Of a DNA stretch of 6,923 bases, positions 5,383 to 6,923 are shown piece after piece. The stretch spans positions 1 to 6,923 of the forward strand of contig DAOUPF010000067.1 in the NCBI GenBank assembly GCA_030626265.1. The letters are read 5' to 3'. Below the pieces are notes generated by a model. It saw only the letters and a list, made by a program, of their open reading frames with translations, searched no databases and was not told the origin of the DNA. The stretch's first letter is position 1; every line of letters begins with the position of its first letter. Position numbers and translations under genes: made by a program. The stretch comes from Sulfurovum sp. GTDB lineage: Bacteria > Campylobacterota > Campylobacteria > Campylobacterales > Sulfurovaceae.

Positions 5383-6297
5383 TTATATGTATGTTAGATA
5401 GTGCTTGAATTTTTCATTTCTTCCAAAGACAACATCAAAATATGCTGCTTGAAGTTTTTCTGTCATTGGACCTCTACTACCACAACCTATCACTCTGTGG
5501 TCTAACGATTTTACTGGTGTCACCTCTGCTGCTGTTCCTGTGAGGAATACTTCATCTGAAATGTATATCTCATCTCTAGTGATGTTTCTTCTCTCTATAG
5601 TTATACCAAAATCTTTTGCAAGTTCTAAGATAGTGCCTTGTGTGATAGACTCTAGTGAGTTGTCATTTGGTGGAGAGATCAATACACCATCTCTGACTAC
5701 AAATATACACTCACCAGTACCTTCAGCAATAAAGCCATTCTCATCTAACATCAAAGCCTCTTCAAAGCCATTTTCTACAGCTTCATATTTTGCCATTTGG
5801 CTATTGAGATAATTAGCAGCTGCTTTTGCCTTGCCAAATGTAGAACGGTTTGGATTTCTAGTGATTGATGATGTACAGCATTTGATGCCATTTTCTAATC
5901 CCTCATCACCTAGATATGCTCCCCATTCCCAAGCAGCTATCATAGTATGTACAGGTGCATTTACATGATAAAGCCCCATCTGCCCATACCCTAAGTATAT
6001 GAGAGGACGGATATATACATTTGCTTTAAAATCATTTTGCTTTAGTAGGTCTATATGTGCCTGCTTGACAACTTCATAATCCATATTTGGCTTTATTGCT
6101 ACTATTTTAGCGGAGTTATAAAGTCTTTTGCAGTGCTCTTCGAGCTTGTATATTGCTAGACCATCTTCTGTCTGGTAAGCTCTAGTGCCTTCAAAAACGG
6201 CATTTCCATAGTGTAGTGTGTGTGTGAGTACATGTACTTTAGCATCAGCCCAAGATACTGTCTCACCATCCATCCATATATATTTTGCTTCTTTCAT
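5383..6297 (-). CDS. ilvE: Branched-chain amino acid aminotransferase
   Basis: This cytoplasmic PLP enzyme of fold type IV (class IV aminotransferases) moves the amino group between glutamate and the keto acids of leucine, isoleucine and valine. At 304 residues it has the usual length. The PLP lysine is Lys158 in KAKAAANYLNS (156-166), followed by the family pattern EEALMLDENGFIAEGTGECIFVVRDG (179-204), with Glu192 as the PLP-nitrogen contact. SITQ (217-220) replaces the usual GITR, and Cys197 stands where Asn is common (EGTGECIF versus EGxGENLF). TGTAAEVTPV (253-262) is the phosphate/substrate loop. The start at 6295-6297 has GGAGT 7 bases upstream and a TATAAT 33 bases upstream, so it is probably transcribed from its own promoter, with possible read-through into the SPFH gene. 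Confidence 0.96.
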   Translation of the reverse strand: MKEAKYIWMDGETVSWADAKVHVLTHTLHYGNAVFEGTRAYQTEDGLAIYKLEEHCKRLYNSAKIVAIKPNMDYEVVKQAHIDLLKQNDFKANVYIRPLIYLGYGQMGLYHVNAPVHTMIAAWEWGAYLGDEGLENGIKCCTSSITRNPNRSTFGKAKAAANYLNSQMAKYEAVENGFEEALMLDENGFIAEGTGECIFVVRDGVLISPPNDNSLESITQGTILELAKDFGITIERRNITRDEIYISDEVFLTGTAAEVTPVKSLDHRVIGCGSRGPMTEKLQAAYFDVVFGRNEKFKHYLTYI

Positions 6298-6329
6298 ATC
6301 TGTTACTCCGAATTATTAATAAGTTGGGG

Positions 6330-6335
6330 ATTATA
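6330..6335 (-). promoter_or_regulatory. -10 element of the ilvE promoter
   Basis: On the minus strand a perfect TATAAT is preceded by the T-rich stretch TTTTACTACTATTTGGA and no good -35, the usual form of sigma-70 promoters in Campylobacterota. It lies between the stop of the 64-residue gene and ilvE, giving a leader of about 25-30 bases. An AAGTTGG direct repeat (6321-6327 and 6351-6357) brackets the -10 with 30-bp spacing and might be an operator; that part is speculative. Confidence 0.6.
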
Positions 6336-6359
6336 TCCAAATAGTAGTAAAAGTTGGCG

Positions 6360-6554
6360 TTATGCAAACTTCAAGAAAACGCCAATCATAAGAGACAGGA
6401 AGATTGTAAGAGCAAACATAGCAGGATTGTACAATTTTTCAGGTATCTCTTTTTTACTGTCAACCCAAGCAGTGATTTTCATAGCAGGGAAGCTCATGAA
6501 AAATAGCATGATGATACTAAATACTAGAGTTAGTATGATATCTAGAGTTGCCAT
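6360..6554 (-). CDS. Small two-helix membrane protein, function unknown
   Basis: I do not recognise this 64-residue protein. Two hydrophobic helices (about 5-28 and 44-62) flank a short polar loop with TAWVDSKKEIPEKLYNPA (28-45), suggesting a hairpin in the inner membrane. The ATG at 6552-6554 follows the upstream gene's TAG with no gap (TAGATG), and GGAGT inside the end of that gene lies 7 bases before the ATG, so translation of the two is tightly coupled. The coupling and shared membrane location suggest the two proteins work together. The frame is intact, and its real RBS argues that it is expressed. It ends 62 bases before ilvE, which has its own promoter. Confidence 0.8.
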   Translation of the reverse strand: MATLDIILTLVFSIIMLFFMSFPAMKITAWVDSKKEIPEKLYNPAMFALTIFLSLMIGVFLKFA

Positions 6555-6923
6555 CTACTTGACTCCATAATAAGTTTTGACAAAAGATAACTCATCTTCA
6601 TTATTTAATTGTATAGTTTTGACTACTGTGTTATTGATATCAGTTATACTTAGAGTATTATCTTTTATGCTTAGATGTTTTATTCCCCAAGCTTGCTCTA
6701 GGCTTTCAAGAAGTCTAAAAAATTGGGTATTATCAGGCTTTTGTTTGAATTCTTTGTCTATTTTACTACGAATAGTAAGCCCTCCAAATCTCTTGTCTAT
6801 ATAATATGGACTGAACTCTTTAACTATATTATATACTCTTTCGTTCTTCCCTACAGGCTTACTAGTCATCAATGCACCAATAGATATAAATAGAAAAATA
6901 GCGATAAAACCAAATATTAAAAA
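6555..6923 (-). CDS. Membrane-anchored hypothetical protein, 5' end outside the window
   Basis: I do not recognise this protein. The frame stays open to the window edge. The last visible upstream codons give FLIFGFIAIFLFISIGAL, a strong hydrophobic helix, followed by MTSKPVGKNERVYN. The apparent TTG/ATG starts near 6867-6872 therefore lie at the end of a membrane helix, and the true start is beyond 6923. The visible soluble part is about 104 residues, alternating basic and acidic, with KEFSPYYIDKRFGGLTIRSK, LLESLEQAWGIKHLSI and ITDINNTVVKTIQLNNEDE; this looks like a small alpha/beta domain on a single-pass anchor. The stop at 6555-6557 abuts the ATG of the 64-residue gene, so both are in one operon. 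There are no catalytic motifs that I can name. Confidence 0.75.
   Translation of the reverse strand, partial: FLIFGFIAIFLFISIGALMTSKPVGKNERVYNIVKEFSPYYIDKRFGGLTIRSKIDKEFKQKPDNTQFFRLLESLEQAWGIKHLSIKDNTLSITDINNTVVKTIQLNNEDELSFVKTYYGVK

Noticed and set aside
6867..6872. TTG or ATG as the true start of the right-edge gene
   Set aside because: The same frame continues upstream to the edge as a clean hydrophobic helix, so these codons are internal.

Overview
The window looks like a chromosomal segment from a low-to-moderate GC member of the Campylobacterota (epsilonproteobacteria), probably near Sulfurovum or Sulfurimonas. This is inferred from the protein flavour (PurF starting directly with Met-Cys and ending in an SFDGDYF-type tail, a fused HisIE, an SPFH/prohibitin protein starting MPADMNDYF beside ilvE), AT-rich TATAAT promoters and heavy use of ATA and CTA codons. 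No database search was possible.

Layout: purF (96-1463, +) is preceded by four tandem heptamers and a small hairpin that contains its ribosome binding site. It converges on a minus-strand pair, hisIE (2696-3355) followed by an MFS transporter (1482-2696), with a one-base stop/start overlap; a shared 13-bp stem lies between the convergent genes. Next is a REPtron-like block (about 3481-4151): a REP-associated tyrosine (HUH) transposase gene on the plus strand, with two inverted palindromes upstream and one downstream. Each palindrome has a GTAG tetranucleotide at its foot, and the stems vary in a compensatory way. Beyond it, again on the minus strand, are an SPFH/prohibitin-family gene interrupted by an in-frame TAA (4179-5288, stop at 4389-4391), a 62-bp imperfect hairpin built from heptad repeats, ilvE (5383-6297) with a clear TATAAT, a 64-residue two-helix membrane protein (6360-6554) and a membrane-anchored hypothetical protein cut off by the right edge (6555 to the end).

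Functionally, purF (first committed step of purine synthesis), hisIE (steps 2 and 3 of histidine synthesis) and ilvE (last step of branched-chain amino acid synthesis) are ordinary anabolic genes. purF and hisIE are linked metabolically through PRPP and AICAR but face each other rather than sharing an operon. The unusual content is the REP/RAYT block, the apparent nonsense mutation in the SPFH gene and the two heptad-based repeat structures. I found no undescribed multi-gene system.
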